Positions 18,022-26,588 of a stretch of DNA of 64,000 nt are shown here, piece after piece; within the stretch, counting starts at the first letter, position 1; each line of letters starts with the position of its first letter. Where the stretch lies: contig NZ_JAOANW010000002.1 of the NCBI RefSeq assembly GCF_026162365.1, positions 62,001 to 126,000 of the forward strand, read 5' to 3'. Made by a program: the position numbers and the translations under genes. The notes beneath the pieces were generated by a model. That model had not been told where the DNA came from and did not search any database. It saw only the letters and a program-made list of their open reading frames with translations. This DNA is from Nitratireductor luteus. GTDB taxonomy: Bacteria; Pseudomonadota; Alphaproteobacteria; Rhizobiales; Rhizobiaceae.

Positions 18022-20172
18022 TCAATTGCCGAGTATGATGTCGAGAATGGAGGTTTCCCGCGCTTGGCGGCCGCCGCCGACATCGGCTGGCGGGACGGGG
18101 CGCGCGGATGTTGCAGCGGATGGGACGGCGCGGGGAGCGGAACCACCTCCGACCGCGGCCTGGGGGACCGGACGGGAGGGGGTTTCGGCGACAGCGGGCG
18201 CTTGAGCCCGGCTCCAGCCGCCCGGAAGCCCCGCGACGGGTACGCCTTCATGGGCGGCGGCCATGAAGTCGCGCCATGCGAGCGCGGGCAGCGAACTGCC
18301 CGTCGCCTTGGTCGGCCGGGCATCGTCATTGCCGAACCACACCCCGGTCACAAGGTTGGCGGTATAGCCGACGAACCACGCATCGCGGGAGCCTTGTGTC
18401 GTGCCGGTCTTGCCGGCGGCAGGCCAGCCGAAGGCTTTGCCGCGCGCCGAGCCGTATTCGAGCGTTCCCGCCATCATGGAATTCATCATGCCGACGATTT
18501 CAGCACTGACGACGCGAGGAAACCTCTGGTTCGTCCGCTCGTAGATAACCTTGCCGGAAACGCTAACCACCCGCCGGATGAAATGCACGTCGGGCCTGTA
18601 GCCGCCATTGGCGAAGGGCACATAGGCGGCGGTCAGTTCCAGCGGAGTGACCTCGGAGGTACCGAGCGCAATGGATGCATTGGCGTTGAGCTCGGATTCG
18701 ATACCCATGCGGTGTGCGACCTCCACGACCGCTTTCGGCCCCACTTCCACGGCAAGTTGGGCGGCCACCGAATTGAGCGAGCGGGCAAGCGCCTCAGCCA
18801 GGGTCACGCGACCGTAATATTTGCCCTTGTAGTTGTCCGGCGTCCATTTTCCGATCTTCACCGGCGCATCGTTGCGCACGCTGTCGGGCGTGCGGCCCTG
18901 CTCCAGCGCGGCCATATAAACGAAGGGCTTGAAGGCGGACCCTGGTTGACGGCGGGCCTCGGAAGCGCGGTCGAACTGGCTGTTGGCGTAGTCGTAACCG
19001 CCCACCATGGCGCGCACCGCGCCCGAGCCGTCGATGGATACGAGCGCGCCTTGGCTTACCGCCAGTTCCTTGCCCTTCTCCGAAATCAGCGTGCGTATTG
19101 ACCGTTCGGCCAGTTTCTGTAGCGAAAGATCGACGGTGGTCTCGACGATAACGTCGTCCTTCACATCGCCCAGGAGCCCCGGCAGTTCCTCCATCACGCG
19201 ATCGGCGACATAATGCTCTGACCCGGTCCAGTACGCCGCAGCCCTGGTGGCCGGCGCGCTGATGGCGGCGGCAAGCTCGCTGTCGCCGATCATGCCCTGT
19301 TCGCGCATGGCCGACAGAACGACCTGCGCGCGCGCCTCGGCTGCCTGCGGATCGCGTGCCGGCGACAGCCTCGACGGCGCCTTGAGGAGGCCCGCCAGAA
19401 GCGCCGCCTCGGAAAGAGTGACGTCGCGGGCAGATTTGTTGAAATAGCGGCGGGACGCGGCTTCCACGCCATAGGCGCCGGAGCCGAAATAGACCCTGTT
19501 CAGATACATCTCCAGGATCTGCGCCTTGGAATGCTTCTGCTCCAGCCAGATGGCGAGCAGCACTTCCTGCACCTTGCGTTCGAGCGTGCGGTCGGGCTCC
19601 AGAAACAGGTTCTTGGCCAATTGCTGGGTGATCGTGGAGCCGCCCTGGATGATGCGCCCTTCGATGATGTTTTCCACCATGGCCCGGGCAAGGCCTACCG
19701 GATCGACGCCCCAGTGGGAATAAAAACGGCGATCCTCGATGGCGATCACCGCGCGGGCGATATGCGGCGACATCTGGTGCAGGCCCACGGCCTCGCCGCC
19801 CGTCATGCCCCGGTTGGCAATGAGCTTGCCGTCGACCGAGACGATCTTCACGTTGGGCGGGCGGTCCGGGATCTCCCATTTGGTGACCGCCGGCATGCGC
19901 GCGCCATAGAAGGCGACGAGCCCGGCGCCGGCGATACCGGCCCAGATGCCCAGCACCAGGCTCCAATAGAGAAACTTTCGTAGAAAGCGGAAGAAGCCAC
20001 CGCCCCCCGAGCGCGAAGATCTTTTTCTCCCGCGCCTTCCTCGGGTGGACTTCCTGCGGCGCGATGGCGGAACGATGCGGTCGGCCTCGCTTGCGCGCAT
20101 CCCACCGGCACCACGGCGCGACGGCGTGTCGAAAGTCGGCTCGATGCGCCGTTTTCGCGTCTTCCTGGCCAT
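18022..20172 (-). CDS. Class A penicillin-binding protein (PBP1A family)
   Basis: A 716-residue bifunctional peptidoglycan synthase. A very basic cytoplasmic tail (residues 1-60) precedes one transmembrane helix (about 65-90). The glycosyltransferase 51 domain contains EDRRFYSHWGVDP and GGSTITQQLAKNLFL. The transpeptidase domain has the SxxK motif in PGSAFKPF, SLN as the SxN motif, and KTGTTQGSRDAW. A Pro/Ala-rich tail closes the protein. ATG 20172 is preferred, with GAAGGTGGC just upstream; an earlier in-frame codon adds eight residues. It acts at the outer face of the inner membrane. Confidence 0.92.
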   Translation of the reverse strand: MARKTRKRRIEPTFDTPSRRGAGGMRASEADRIVPPSRRRKSTRGRRGRKRSSRSGGGGFFRFLRKFLYWSLVLGIWAGIAGAGLVAFYGARMPAVTKWEIPDRPPNVKIVSVDGKLIANRGMTGGEAVGLHQMSPHIARAVIAIEDRRFYSHWGVDPVGLARAMVENIIEGRIIQGGSTITQQLAKNLFLEPDRTLERKVQEVLLAIWLEQKHSKAQILEMYLNRVYFGSGAYGVEAASRRYFNKSARDVTLSEAALLAGLLKAPSRLSPARDPQAAEARAQVVLSAMREQGMIGDSELAAAISAPATRAAAYWTGSEHYVADRVMEELPGLLGDVKDDVIVETTVDLSLQKLAERSIRTLISEKGKELAVSQGALVSIDGSGAVRAMVGGYDYANSQFDRASEARRQPGSAFKPFVYMAALEQGRTPDSVRNDAPVKIGKWTPDNYKGKYYGRVTLAEALARSLNSVAAQLAVEVGPKAVVEVAHRMGIESELNANASIALGTSEVTPLELTAAYVPFANGGYRPDVHFIRRVVSVSGKVIYERTNQRFPRVVSAEIVGMMNSMMAGTLEYGSARGKAFGWPAAGKTGTTQGSRDAWFVGYTANLVTGVWFGNDDARPTKATGSSLPALAWRDFMAAAHEGVPVAGLPGGWSRAQAPAVAETPSRPVPQAAVGGGSAPRAVPSAATSARPVPPADVGGGRQARETSILDIILGN

Positions 20173-20293
20173 GCCACCTTCATCCCCGATTGCCACACCG
20201 CACGCGCAGCCGTCCCTAGAAGGCTGCAGACTAGGCAGCCCGGTTTAAGGGGCCGTTAAGGGCGAAAATCGGGCGCGAGGGGTACCGTTGGCG

Positions 20294-20911
20294 TCAGCTG
20301 TGCGCGAAGATGTCTTCCTCGTCCCAGCCCATCAGATCCAGCTTTGCGCGGGTGGGCAGAAACTCGAAGCAGGCATCGGCTTCGCGAGTGCGGCTTTCGC
20401 GTGCCAGCCGGCCGGCCAGAACCTCGCGCAAGCGGTGCAGATAGAGGACGTCGGAAGCGGCATATTCCAGCTGTTCCGGCGTCAGGGTCTCGGCCGCCCA
20501 GTCCGAGGATTGCTGCTGCTTGGAGATGCTTACATTCAGGAGTTCGTTGCAGATGTCCTTGAGCCCGTGCCGATCCGTATAGGTGCGCGTCAGGCGCGAC
20601 GCGATCTTGGTGCAGAAGACGGGCTCCGGCATGACGCCGAAAGCGTGATAGAGCACGGCGAGGTCGAACCGACCGAAATGGAACAGCTTGGTGATCCTGC
20701 GGTTGCTGAGGAGTGCGGCGATGTTCGGCGCTTGGCTCTGCCCGGCTGCGATCTGCACGACATCCGCCGTTCCGTCACCTGGCGAAAGCTGCACCACGCA
20801 AAGCCTGTCGCGGTGGGGCTTGAGGCCCAGCGTCTCGGTGTCGATGGCGACCGCCTCGACCTGATAATTGTCGAGATCGGGCAGATCGTTCTTGTGAAAG
20901 CGGATGGTCAT
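20294..20911 (-). CDS. Ribonuclease D-like 3'-5' exonuclease
   Basis: A 205-residue DEDDy exonuclease domain without the HRDC domains of full-length RNase D (about 380 residues). The acidic residues are visible in AIDTETLGL (Exo I), HFGRFDLAVL (Exo II) and YAASDVLYL (Exo III, with Tyr). Such short forms are common in Alphaproteobacteria. It probably trims RNA 3' ends in the cytoplasm; substrate unknown. It is transcribed alone and followed by about 120 bases before the PBP gene's stop-side neighbour begins upstream in the same direction. Confidence 0.88.
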   Translation of the reverse strand: MTIRFHKNDLPDLDNYQVEAVAIDTETLGLKPHRDRLCVVQLSPGDGTADVVQIAAGQSQAPNIAALLSNRRITKLFHFGRFDLAVLYHAFGVMPEPVFCTKIASRLTRTYTDRHGLKDICNELLNVSISKQQQSSDWAAETLTPEQLEYAASDVLYLHRLREVLAGRLARESRTREADACFEFLPTRAKLDLMGWDEEDIFAHS

Positions 20912-20932
20912 GGAACGTTCCTGTTTGCGCCT

Positions 20933-20976
20933 AGAGTGTCCTTTATGCGCCCATTCGGACGCATAAAGGACACTCT
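20933..20976. repeat. Perfect palindromic repeat (17-bp arms)
   Basis: Inverted repeat AGAGTGTCCTTTATGCG and its exact complement with a 10-base loop. A diverged copy containing GCGTCCTTTGTGCGTCCG is at 45020-45063. It lies between the RNase D-like gene and the acetyltransferase gene, upstream of the first. It is a dispersed element of rhizobial type, not a classic terminator because no T-run follows. Confidence 0.85.
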
Positions 20977-21005
20977 ATCTCCTTGTTTTCCGCATCTATG
21001 CGGTC

Positions 21006-21025
21006 GTCAGGTGGTTCCACCTGAC
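21006..21025. terminator. Hairpin upstream of the RNase D-like gene, possible terminator
   Basis: A 9-bp perfect stem (GTCAGGTGG and CCACCTGAC) with a 2-base loop, between the acetyltransferase gene (stop at 21035) and the palindrome at 20933-20976. It could end transcription of the minus-strand M20-acetyltransferase pair, but on that strand no T-run follows the stem, and the T-run lies on the 5' side. It may instead be part of a larger composite repeat with the 20933 element. Confidence 0.4.
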
Positions 21026-21034
21026 TGCAAAAAG

Positions 21035-21523
21035 CTACTGGCGGAAAAGGCCAAGCCATTTCATCATGATGATGGCATCCTCGCCATCGTGGTAATTGGC
21101 CTTCCGCACCCCCGTTTGGCGGAAGCCGAGACGGGTGTAAAGAGCCCGCGCGCGTTCATTGCCGGGGCGGACGAACAGGCGGATGATGGGCCGCGCGGTG
21201 CAATCGCATGCGCCGCGCAGGAGCATGCCGCCCAGCCCCTTGCCCGAAAACGCCGCGTCCACGCAGAGAAAATCGACGCCCGCCCATGGCCGCCATTCAC
21301 GGTGGCGCAGCAGGCAATAGCCCGCGACCCGTTCCCCTGTCTCGGCGACCAGAAGCCGGGTGCCTTTTTCACGCAGGACATCGGCAAAGCCCTCGCGGCT
21401 CATGGCGAGCGCATCGCCGGGGAAGGCCGCATCCTGTATGCGCAGGATATCGTCCCGGTCTTCCGGGCGTGCCGCGCGCAGCACTGCCTCCCCCACCGCG
21501 AAACGCGGTTCTTTCCCGCTCAT
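21035..21523 (-). CDS. GNAT family N-acetyltransferase
   Basis: A 162-residue acetyltransferase. The conserved acetyl-CoA binding region is VDAAFSGKGLGGMLL (Q/RxxGxG/A type) and motif B is NERARALYTRLGF. It resembles RimI-like enzymes, but the acceptor substrate cannot be told. Its start codon overlaps the stop of the M20 peptidase gene by 4 bases (ATGA), so the two are translationally coupled. Confidence 0.85.
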   Translation of the reverse strand: MSGKEPRFAVGEAVLRAARPEDRDDILRIQDAAFPGDALAMSREGFADVLREKGTRLLVAETGERVAGYCLLRHREWRPWAGVDFLCVDAAFSGKGLGGMLLRGACDCTARPIIRLFVRPGNERARALYTRLGFRQTGVRKANYHDGEDAIIMMKWLGLFRQ

Positions 21524-22914
21524 CCTCGGGGCGGGTTCTTCGTCAGCGCATCGAGAATGCGCGCCCAGGAACGCTGGCCTTTGTGGAAGGAGCTCAACTC
21601 ATATTTCTCGTTGGGCGAATGAATGCGGTCGTCGGACAGGCCGAATCCTACCAACAGGGAATCCATGCCGAGCAAGCTCTGGAAATCGCCCACGATAGGG
21701 ATCGACCCGCCCATGGCGATGGATAAGGCGGGCTTGCTCCACTCCTCGGTCAGCGCGGCCTGGGCGGTGGTGACCAGGGGCGAATCGTAGGAAAGCTGTA
21801 TCGCCGGCGAGCCACCATGCGGATGGAACTCGACCGAGCAATCGGCCGGAACCCGCGCTTTCACGAAATCGCGGAAGGCGGTGCGGATCTTGTCCGGGTC
21901 CTGGCGATGCACCAGGCGAAACGACACCTTGGCGAAGGCCTGTGCCGCGATCACCGTCTTAAAGCCCTCGCCCGTGTAGCCGCCGCTGATGCCGTTAAAC
22001 TCGGCGGTCGGGCGCGCCCAGACCAGTTCCAGCGCCGAGCGGCCTTTTTCGCCCGAGAGCTGCGAGAGGCCGATGGGACCGAGCATTTCCTTCGCGCCCT
22101 GGCCCAGCGCCTCCCAGCTCTTGAGAATTTCCGGCGGGGTTTCTTCGACGCCCTCGTAAAACCCTGGAATGGTCACGGCGCCATTCTCGTCGTGCATATC
22201 CGAGAGGATGCGCGCCAGAATGCGGATCGGATTGGCCGCGGCGCCGCCGAAGAAACCCGAATGCAGGTCCCTGTCCGCTGCCTTTACCATTATTTCCTCG
22301 CCGACCAGCCCGCGGAGCCCGACGCAGATGGCCGGGGTATCGCGGTCCCACATCGCGGTATCGCAAACGAGCGCGAAATCGGCTTTCAGCTCCTCCGCGT
22401 TCTCCTTGAGGAACGGCTTCAGCGAAGGCGATCCCGATTCTTCCTCGCCCTCGAAAAGGATACTGATTTTGCAGGGCAGTTTGCCATGCACGGCCTTGTA
22501 GGCACGGCAGGCCTCGACGAAGGTCATGAGCTGGCCCTTGTCGTCCGAGGAGCCACGCCCGACGATGATCTTGCGGTCCGGCCCGACCTCCTTCAGTGAC
22601 GGCGCGAAGGGGGCATCCTCCCAAAGGTCGAGTGGGTCCACCGGCTGCACATCGTAGTGGCCGTAGAACAGAACGTGCGGGCCCTCGCCGTCATGATGGG
22701 CGACGACCATGGGATGGCCTGGCGTGTCGCGTACGCTGGCTTCGAACCCGATGGAGCGCAGATCGTCAACAAGCCAGCCGGCAGCCTTGCGGCACTCGTC
22801 GGCATAGGCCGGGTCGGTCGAAATCGACTGGATCCGCAGGAGCGTGAACAGCCGCTCGAGACTTTCATCGAGGCTGGCGTCAAGCCTGTCGAGGACGGGG
22901 GAAAGGTCGGTCAT
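21520..22914 (-). CDS. M20 family metallopeptidase (dipeptidase)
   Basis: A 464-residue zinc peptidase of the M20 family. Metal-binding motifs are FYGHYDVQPVDP, GRGSSDDKGQLM and FEGEEESGSPSLKPF; the dimerisation lid domain lies about residues 190-340. Family members with this layout hydrolyse dipeptides or similar small substrates. ATG 22914 has GAGG about 6 bases before it; in-frame sequence upstream is low quality. The gene is followed by a coupled acetyltransferase gene. Confidence 0.9.
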   Translation of the reverse strand: MTDLSPVLDRLDASLDESLERLFTLLRIQSISTDPAYADECRKAAGWLVDDLRSIGFEASVRDTPGHPMVVAHHDGEGPHVLFYGHYDVQPVDPLDLWEDAPFAPSLKEVGPDRKIIVGRGSSDDKGQLMTFVEACRAYKAVHGKLPCKISILFEGEEESGSPSLKPFLKENAEELKADFALVCDTAMWDRDTPAICVGLRGLVGEEIMVKAADRDLHSGFFGGAAANPIRILARILSDMHDENGAVTIPGFYEGVEETPPEILKSWEALGQGAKEMLGPIGLSQLSGEKGRSALELVWARPTAEFNGISGGYTGEGFKTVIAAQAFAKVSFRLVHRQDPDKIRTAFRDFVKARVPADCSVEFHPHGGSPAIQLSYDSPLVTTAQAALTEEWSKPALSIAMGGSIPIVGDFQSLLGMDSLLVGFGLSDDRIHSPNEKYELSSFHKGQRSWARILDALTKNPPRG

Positions 22915-22953
22915 AGCGGGCCTCGTTCTGGAATCGGACAGCGTATCCGGGTT

Positions 22954-22970
22954 TGCGCAATTCCGGGCGG
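22954..22970. repeat. Half copy of the GCGCAATTCCGGG repeat
   Basis: A 17-base stretch identical to the left arm region of the palindrome at 49430-49473. The matching right arm is absent, so this is a partial or decayed element in the region upstream of the M20 peptidase gene. Confidence 0.6.
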
Positions 22971-23007
22971 AAAAGCAGCGTCCGCTTTGGTGGAAACGCG
23001 ACATGGA

Positions 23008-23029
23008 AAAGGGCCGCAAGCGGCCCTTT
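23008..23029 (-). terminator. Rho-independent terminator after the BMP gene
   Basis: A 10-bp perfect stem (AAAGGGCCGC with its complement) and a 2-base loop, 21 bases after the stop of the minus-strand BMP gene. On the minus strand the stem ends in TTTT, as expected for an intrinsic terminator. Confidence 0.8.
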
Positions 23030-23049
23030 CCCGGTAGCGTCAGACAGGC

Positions 23050-24048
23050 TTACCAATAGGGGCAGCTGTTGTCGTCGAGATAGTTGTGGACCTCGATCTC
23101 GCCGGCAATGATCTTCGCCTTGGCTTCTTCAACCGCCGCCTTCATCTCGTCCGTGATGAGGCTTTCATTGTGCTCGTCGAGTGCATAGCCGACCGCGTCC
23201 TCGGCCAGGCCCACATTCTGCACGCCGTAGGTGAACTCGCCGTTCTTGGCGTCCATGAAAGACTCGTAGACGGCGACGTCGACCTTCTTCACCATCGATG
23301 TCAGAACGCTGCCCGGATGCATGCCGTTCTGGTTGGAATCGACGCCGATGCCGAGTTTGCCGGCATCCGCCGCCGCCTGCAGCACGCCCACGCCCGTGCC
23401 GCCGGCGGCATGGTAGATGACGTCCGCGCCCTGGTCGATCTGCGTGCGGGTGATCTCGCCGCCCTTGGTGGGGTCGTTCCAGGCCGACGGTGTGTCGCCC
23501 GTATAGTTGCGGATGACCGTGGCGTCAGGATCGGCCGCTTTCACGCCGCCCACATAGCCGCATTCGAACTTGCCGATGAGCGGCACTTCCATGCCGCCGA
23601 CGAAGCCGACCGTGCCGGTTTCGGAAGCCATCGCGGCCAGAATGCCGACGAGGTAGGAGCCTTCCTGCTCCTTGAAGGTGACCGAGCGCACATTTGGCTG
23701 CTCGACCTTGTCGTCGATGATGGTGAAATCGACATCCGGATATTCCGGCGCGACCTTGTTGAGATACTCGACCCAAGTGAAGCCGGCCATCACGATGGGA
23801 TTGTGGCCGCGCTCGGCGAAGCGGCGCAGGGCCTGCTCGCGCTGGGCATCATTGGAAATCTCGAACTCGACATACTCGATGCCGGTTTCTTCCTTGAAAC
23901 GTTCCGCGCCCGTATAGGCCATCTCGTTAAAGGACTTGTCGAACTTCCCGCCCAGGTCAAAAAGCAGCGCCGGCGAAAAATCCTCCTGCGCCACGGCTGC
24001 GCCGGACAGTGCGGTTGCGGCCAAAAGGCCCAGTACAAAACGCTTCAT
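23050..24048 (-). CDS. BMP family ABC transporter substrate-binding protein
   Basis: A 332-residue periplasmic protein of the Bmp/Med family (PnrA-like), which bind nucleosides or related ligands. The Sec signal peptide is MKRFVLGLLAATALSGAAVA (residues 1-20). Family features include LLFDLGGKFDKSFNEMAYTG and IEYVEFEISNDAQREQALRRF. ATG 24048 is chosen because the signal peptide begins there. No permease or ATPase gene is adjacent, so the partner transporter lies elsewhere or is shared. Ligand not determined. Confidence 0.88.
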   Translation of the reverse strand: MKRFVLGLLAATALSGAAVAQEDFSPALLFDLGGKFDKSFNEMAYTGAERFKEETGIEYVEFEISNDAQREQALRRFAERGHNPIVMAGFTWVEYLNKVAPEYPDVDFTIIDDKVEQPNVRSVTFKEQEGSYLVGILAAMASETGTVGFVGGMEVPLIGKFECGYVGGVKAADPDATVIRNYTGDTPSAWNDPTKGGEITRTQIDQGADVIYHAAGGTGVGVLQAAADAGKLGIGVDSNQNGMHPGSVLTSMVKKVDVAVYESFMDAKNGEFTYGVQNVGLAEDAVGYALDEHNESLITDEMKAAVEEAKAKIIAGEIEVHNYLDDNSCPYW

Positions 24049-24238
24049 GTGATCCACACCCTGTAGGTTGCATTTCCAAGGGAGCCGGAAGCGCACTTGC
24101 AGAACGCGGCGCCCTGCCCCCGGCGGGATTTTTTCCCGCTCAAGCCGCACTCTGGCACGGGCCATTGCAAATTTCACGCGGAAAAATCACCGTGCGCATC
24201 ATTCGACCGCTGGCCTGGGATACGCAACCGCTGGATCG

Positions 24239-24904
24239 TCAGCGCACGTTCGCCACCGGCGCCGGGCATTCGACTCCGGTGCCCCTGAGGCCGCAATAGC
24301 CGCCGGGGTTCATAGCCAGATATTGCTGATGATCCGCCTCCGCGTAATAGAACGCGGGCGCCGGCGCGATCTCGGTGGTGATTTTGCCGCCGCCGGCCGC
24401 CGCAAGCGCCCGCTGATAGTCCGATTTCGAGGCCTTTGCGGCTTCCAGCTGCGCATCGCTCGTGGTGTAGATCGCGGAGCGGTAGGTGGTGCCCACATCG
24501 TTACCCTGGCGCATGCCCTGGGTAGGATCGTGGCTTTCCCAGAATATCTTCAGCAGCGCCTCGAAGGAGACGATCGACGGATCGTAAACCACCTTGACGA
24601 TTTCGGCATGGCCGGTAAGCCCCGTCGTCGTCTCCCTATAGGTGGGGTTGGGCGTGTGGCCGCCGGCATAGCCTACCGCCGTTACCCATACGCCGTCGGT
24701 CTGCCAGAACAGGCGCTCGGCGCCCCAGAAACAGCCCATACCGAAATAGGCCACTTCCGTTCCATCCGGATAGGGCTCCTTCAGCGGACGGCCGCTCACA
24801 TGATGCTTTTCGGCGGTGGGAATGGGCGCGGCGCGGCCGGGCAACGCCTCGTCCGGCGTCGGCAGCTTCGTCTTCTTGTTCATCAGGTCGGCTAGAAAGA
24901 ACAT
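24239..24904 (-). CDS. msrA: Peptide methionine sulfoxide reductase MsrA
   Basis: A 221-residue MsrA that reduces methionine-S-sulfoxide in proteins. The catalytic Cys is in [15 protein letters not shown]; resolving cysteines are in [14 protein letters not shown] near the C-terminus. The family motif [13 protein letters not shown] is present. An N-terminal extension of about 45 residues before the catalytic domain is longer than the minimal enzyme but common in rhizobia. Monocistronic or co-transcribed with the membrane protein gene 18 bases upstream. Confidence 0.94.
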   Translation of the reverse strand: MFFLADLMNKKTKLPTPDEALPGRAAPIPTAEKHHVSGRPLKEPYPDGTEVAYFGMGCFWGAERLFWQTDGVWVTAVGYAGGHTPNPTYRETTTGLTGHAEIVKVVYDPSIVSFEALLKIFWESHDPTQGMRQGNDVGTTYRSAIYTTSDAQLEAAKASKSDYQRALAAAGGGKITTEIAPAPAFYYAEADHQQYLAMNPGGYCGLRGTGVECPAPVANVR

Positions 24905-24922
24905 TCCGTTTCTCCCTGGGTA

Positions 24923-25237
24923 TCAGGCCGAGGCCGGTTTGCGACGACCACGTGTCTGGCCGATGAAATGGAGGATGAGCGCCAGAACGGCAAAGACCAG
25001 CCAGCCCGGCAGCGTGAGGACGAAAACGATCACCGGATCCCAAAGCGCCGGCAGGAGGTAGCGCTGGATGGTCGCCTGGGTCAGGTTAAGCGTGTCGGGC
25101 GACACGGAATACCAGCTCTGGCCGAGCGGCGTGGCAATCCAGTCCCCCGCCGCTATCGAACGCGTGGCATCGGATACCGCCATGATGATGGCGACCGCCA
25201 GTGAAAACATCGCCAGCATGCGAACCACGAACCGCAT
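24923..25237 (-). CDS. Small two-helix membrane protein
   Basis: A 104-residue protein with hydrophobic helices at about residues 5-25 and 65-92 and a basic C-terminal tail (GQTRGRRKP). The region between includes SPDTLNLTQATIQRYLLPALWDP and is probably periplasmic. I recognise it only as a conserved hypothetical type of Hyphomicrobiales. ATG 25237 is chosen with GGGAG 9 bases upstream; a GTG two codons earlier is the alternative. Possibly in one transcript with msrA. Confidence 0.7.
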   Translation of the reverse strand: MRFVVRMLAMFSLAVAIIMAVSDATRSIAAGDWIATPLGQSWYSVSPDTLNLTQATIQRYLLPALWDPVIVFVLTLPGWLVFAVLALILHFIGQTRGRRKPASA

Positions 25238-25510
25238 CGTCACATTCTCCCGTCAGCCGCCCGAAACAGCAGCCTGCATCGCCAACAAACGCGCAGCAAC
25301 ATCGCGTATGCCGGTCTCAAACCCCTATGAGATAGGCCCGGCGGAAGATCGTGGCAATCGCCACACGAGGATTTGATAGACGGGTAATTTCGCAACCTCC
25401 GGGAAAAGCGCGCTCCACGTCTTGGCATCGCGAGACATTTCGACTAGATGAGCCCCGGGCATCGTTCGATGTTCCCGCCGTCAGGCTTGCAAAAGCAGGG
25501 GACGGCATGC

Positions 25511-25600
25511 GGAGAGGTGGCCGAGTGGTTGAAGGCGCACGCCTGGAACGCGTGTATACGGGAAACCGTATCGAGGGTTCGAATCCCTCTCTCTCCGCCA
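25511..25600 (+). tRNA. tRNA-Ser (anticodon GGA)
   Basis: Complete class II tRNA. The acceptor stem GGAGAGG pairs with TCTCTCC (last pair G-U), the anticodon stem CACGC/GCGTG holds the loop CTGGAAC with anticodon GGA, a long variable arm (ACGG/CCGT) follows, and the T-arm is GAGGG TTCGAAT CCCTC. CCA is encoded. It reads serine UCC/UCU codons. Its 3' end is the integration site of the element that follows; the gene stays intact. Confidence 0.96.
25584..25600. repeat. Attachment site at the tRNA end (17-bp direct repeat)
   Basis: The sequence TCCCTCTCTCTCCGCCA forms the end of the T-arm, acceptor stem and CCA of tRNA-Ser(GGA). An identical copy at 34509-34525 closes the element. A repeat of a tRNA 3' end is the classic product of tyrosine-integrase recombination. 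Confidence 0.88.
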
Positions 25601-25662
25601 GTGCTTTTGCCTGCGCATAACCTGCTGAGATTCTTAAAATATTATCAAGCGCCTTATTGCAC

Positions 25663-25684
25663 GGTGCCCCATTGTGGTGCCCCA
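25663..25684. repeat. Left-end pair of putative integrase arm sites
   Basis: Two exact copies of GGTGCCCCA, at 25663-25671 and 25676-25684, with a 13-base period, 63 bases inside the left attachment site. The same pair with the same period occurs at the right end (34423-34444, the first copy starting with A). The position and symmetry fit arm-type integrase or excisionase binding sites; this is inference. Confidence 0.6.
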
Positions 25685-25688
25685 AAAA

Positions 25689-26588
25689 CTAAAAAAGGCT
25701 GTCCTGAATTCGGGCGGGCTTCGGTTCGTGCTTTAGAACCTTGATGACCTCGTATTGGGTACGAAGCCGGGTTCCGCGTTGAGATTGCTTCGCCTTCAGG
25801 CGGACCAGCAGCCGATCTCCGCTCCCGAACCGCTCCCGACCTGAACTGACACTTGCCAAAAACTCTGGATCAACGACAGGAGCCGCGAAGGGCCGCCGTC
25901 CATCGCTGAAGGTCCATTTAGCTTCCCCTTGAAGCACCACCTTCGTCGCAGTCAGCCATATTTCGCTTTCGCTCTCCAAAAGCTCCTTGTCCTGGGCTAC
26001 CGACACCATACTAGGAGCATCCTGGCTGCTTACCGATGCAACCGGACCGGTGTTCATTTCCAGGGCAAAGCCGCTAGACAACCCATCGGAGACTGGCTTC
26101 GTGAACCGTTCGACACTGCTCCCGATGTCGCCGTTAATCACCAAGTTGACGGTTGATTGGTTAAAGACGGCGATGTTACCGGAGTTGTTTTCGACCGAAA
26201 CCCCACCGTCAGATACGTTACTCACGACTTTAGGAGGTTGACCCCGCAAGTGCTTAAGTAAGTCGATTGCCATCTGCATTTCGGTTGCCACGCTTGCGCC
26301 TATCGCTAGGAGGTCGTTCACCGTCATATCGCTAACGCTTTGCCAAAGCTCTAGTAGGAGGCTTCCTTGAGTCAGCCGGTGAACCTTTAACTTGGTGTCG
26401 TCGCCCTCCCCGTATACAGACTCGCTGACGGTGGTGACGAACTCCGCAAATCCCCGCACCGTCTCCGCGAAGGCGCTCGGCTCCAAGCCTTCTGAAATTC
26501 CCGTCCCCTCATAGCGAAGACTAAAAATGTTCTCGGTCAAAGCCACCCCTCCCACCAGTGATATTTTATCTGGTCCCAGAACCCTCAT
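25689..26588 (-). CDS. Hypothetical protein of the element, 299 residues
   Basis: I cannot assign a function. The N-terminal region reads VALTENIFSLRYEGTGISEG, followed by a helical stretch and a KGSF-like LTQGSLLLELWQSV motif, reminiscent of a domain shared by mobile-element proteins of unknown role. The middle is rich in Ser, Asn and Val (about residues 125-200). The C-terminal 80 residues look like a small beta-rich domain. No signal peptide or membrane segment is visible. The start is uncertain: ATG 26588 is taken because sequence before it looks non-coding, but ATG 26648 or 26645 is possible. It ends close to the left end of the element. Confidence 0.6.
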   Translation of the reverse strand: MRVLGPDKISLVGGVALTENIFSLRYEGTGISEGLEPSAFAETVRGFAEFVTTVSESVYGEGDDTKLKVHRLTQGSLLLELWQSVSDMTVNDLLAIGASVATEMQMAIDLLKHLRGQPPKVVSNVSDGGVSVENNSGNIAVFNQSTVNLVINGDIGSSVERFTKPVSDGLSSGFALEMNTGPVASVSSQDAPSMVSVAQDKELLESESEIWLTATKVVLQGEAKWTFSDGRRPFAAPVVDPEFLASVSSGRERFGSGDRLLVRLKAKQSQRGTRLRTQYEVIKVLKHEPKPARIQDSLF

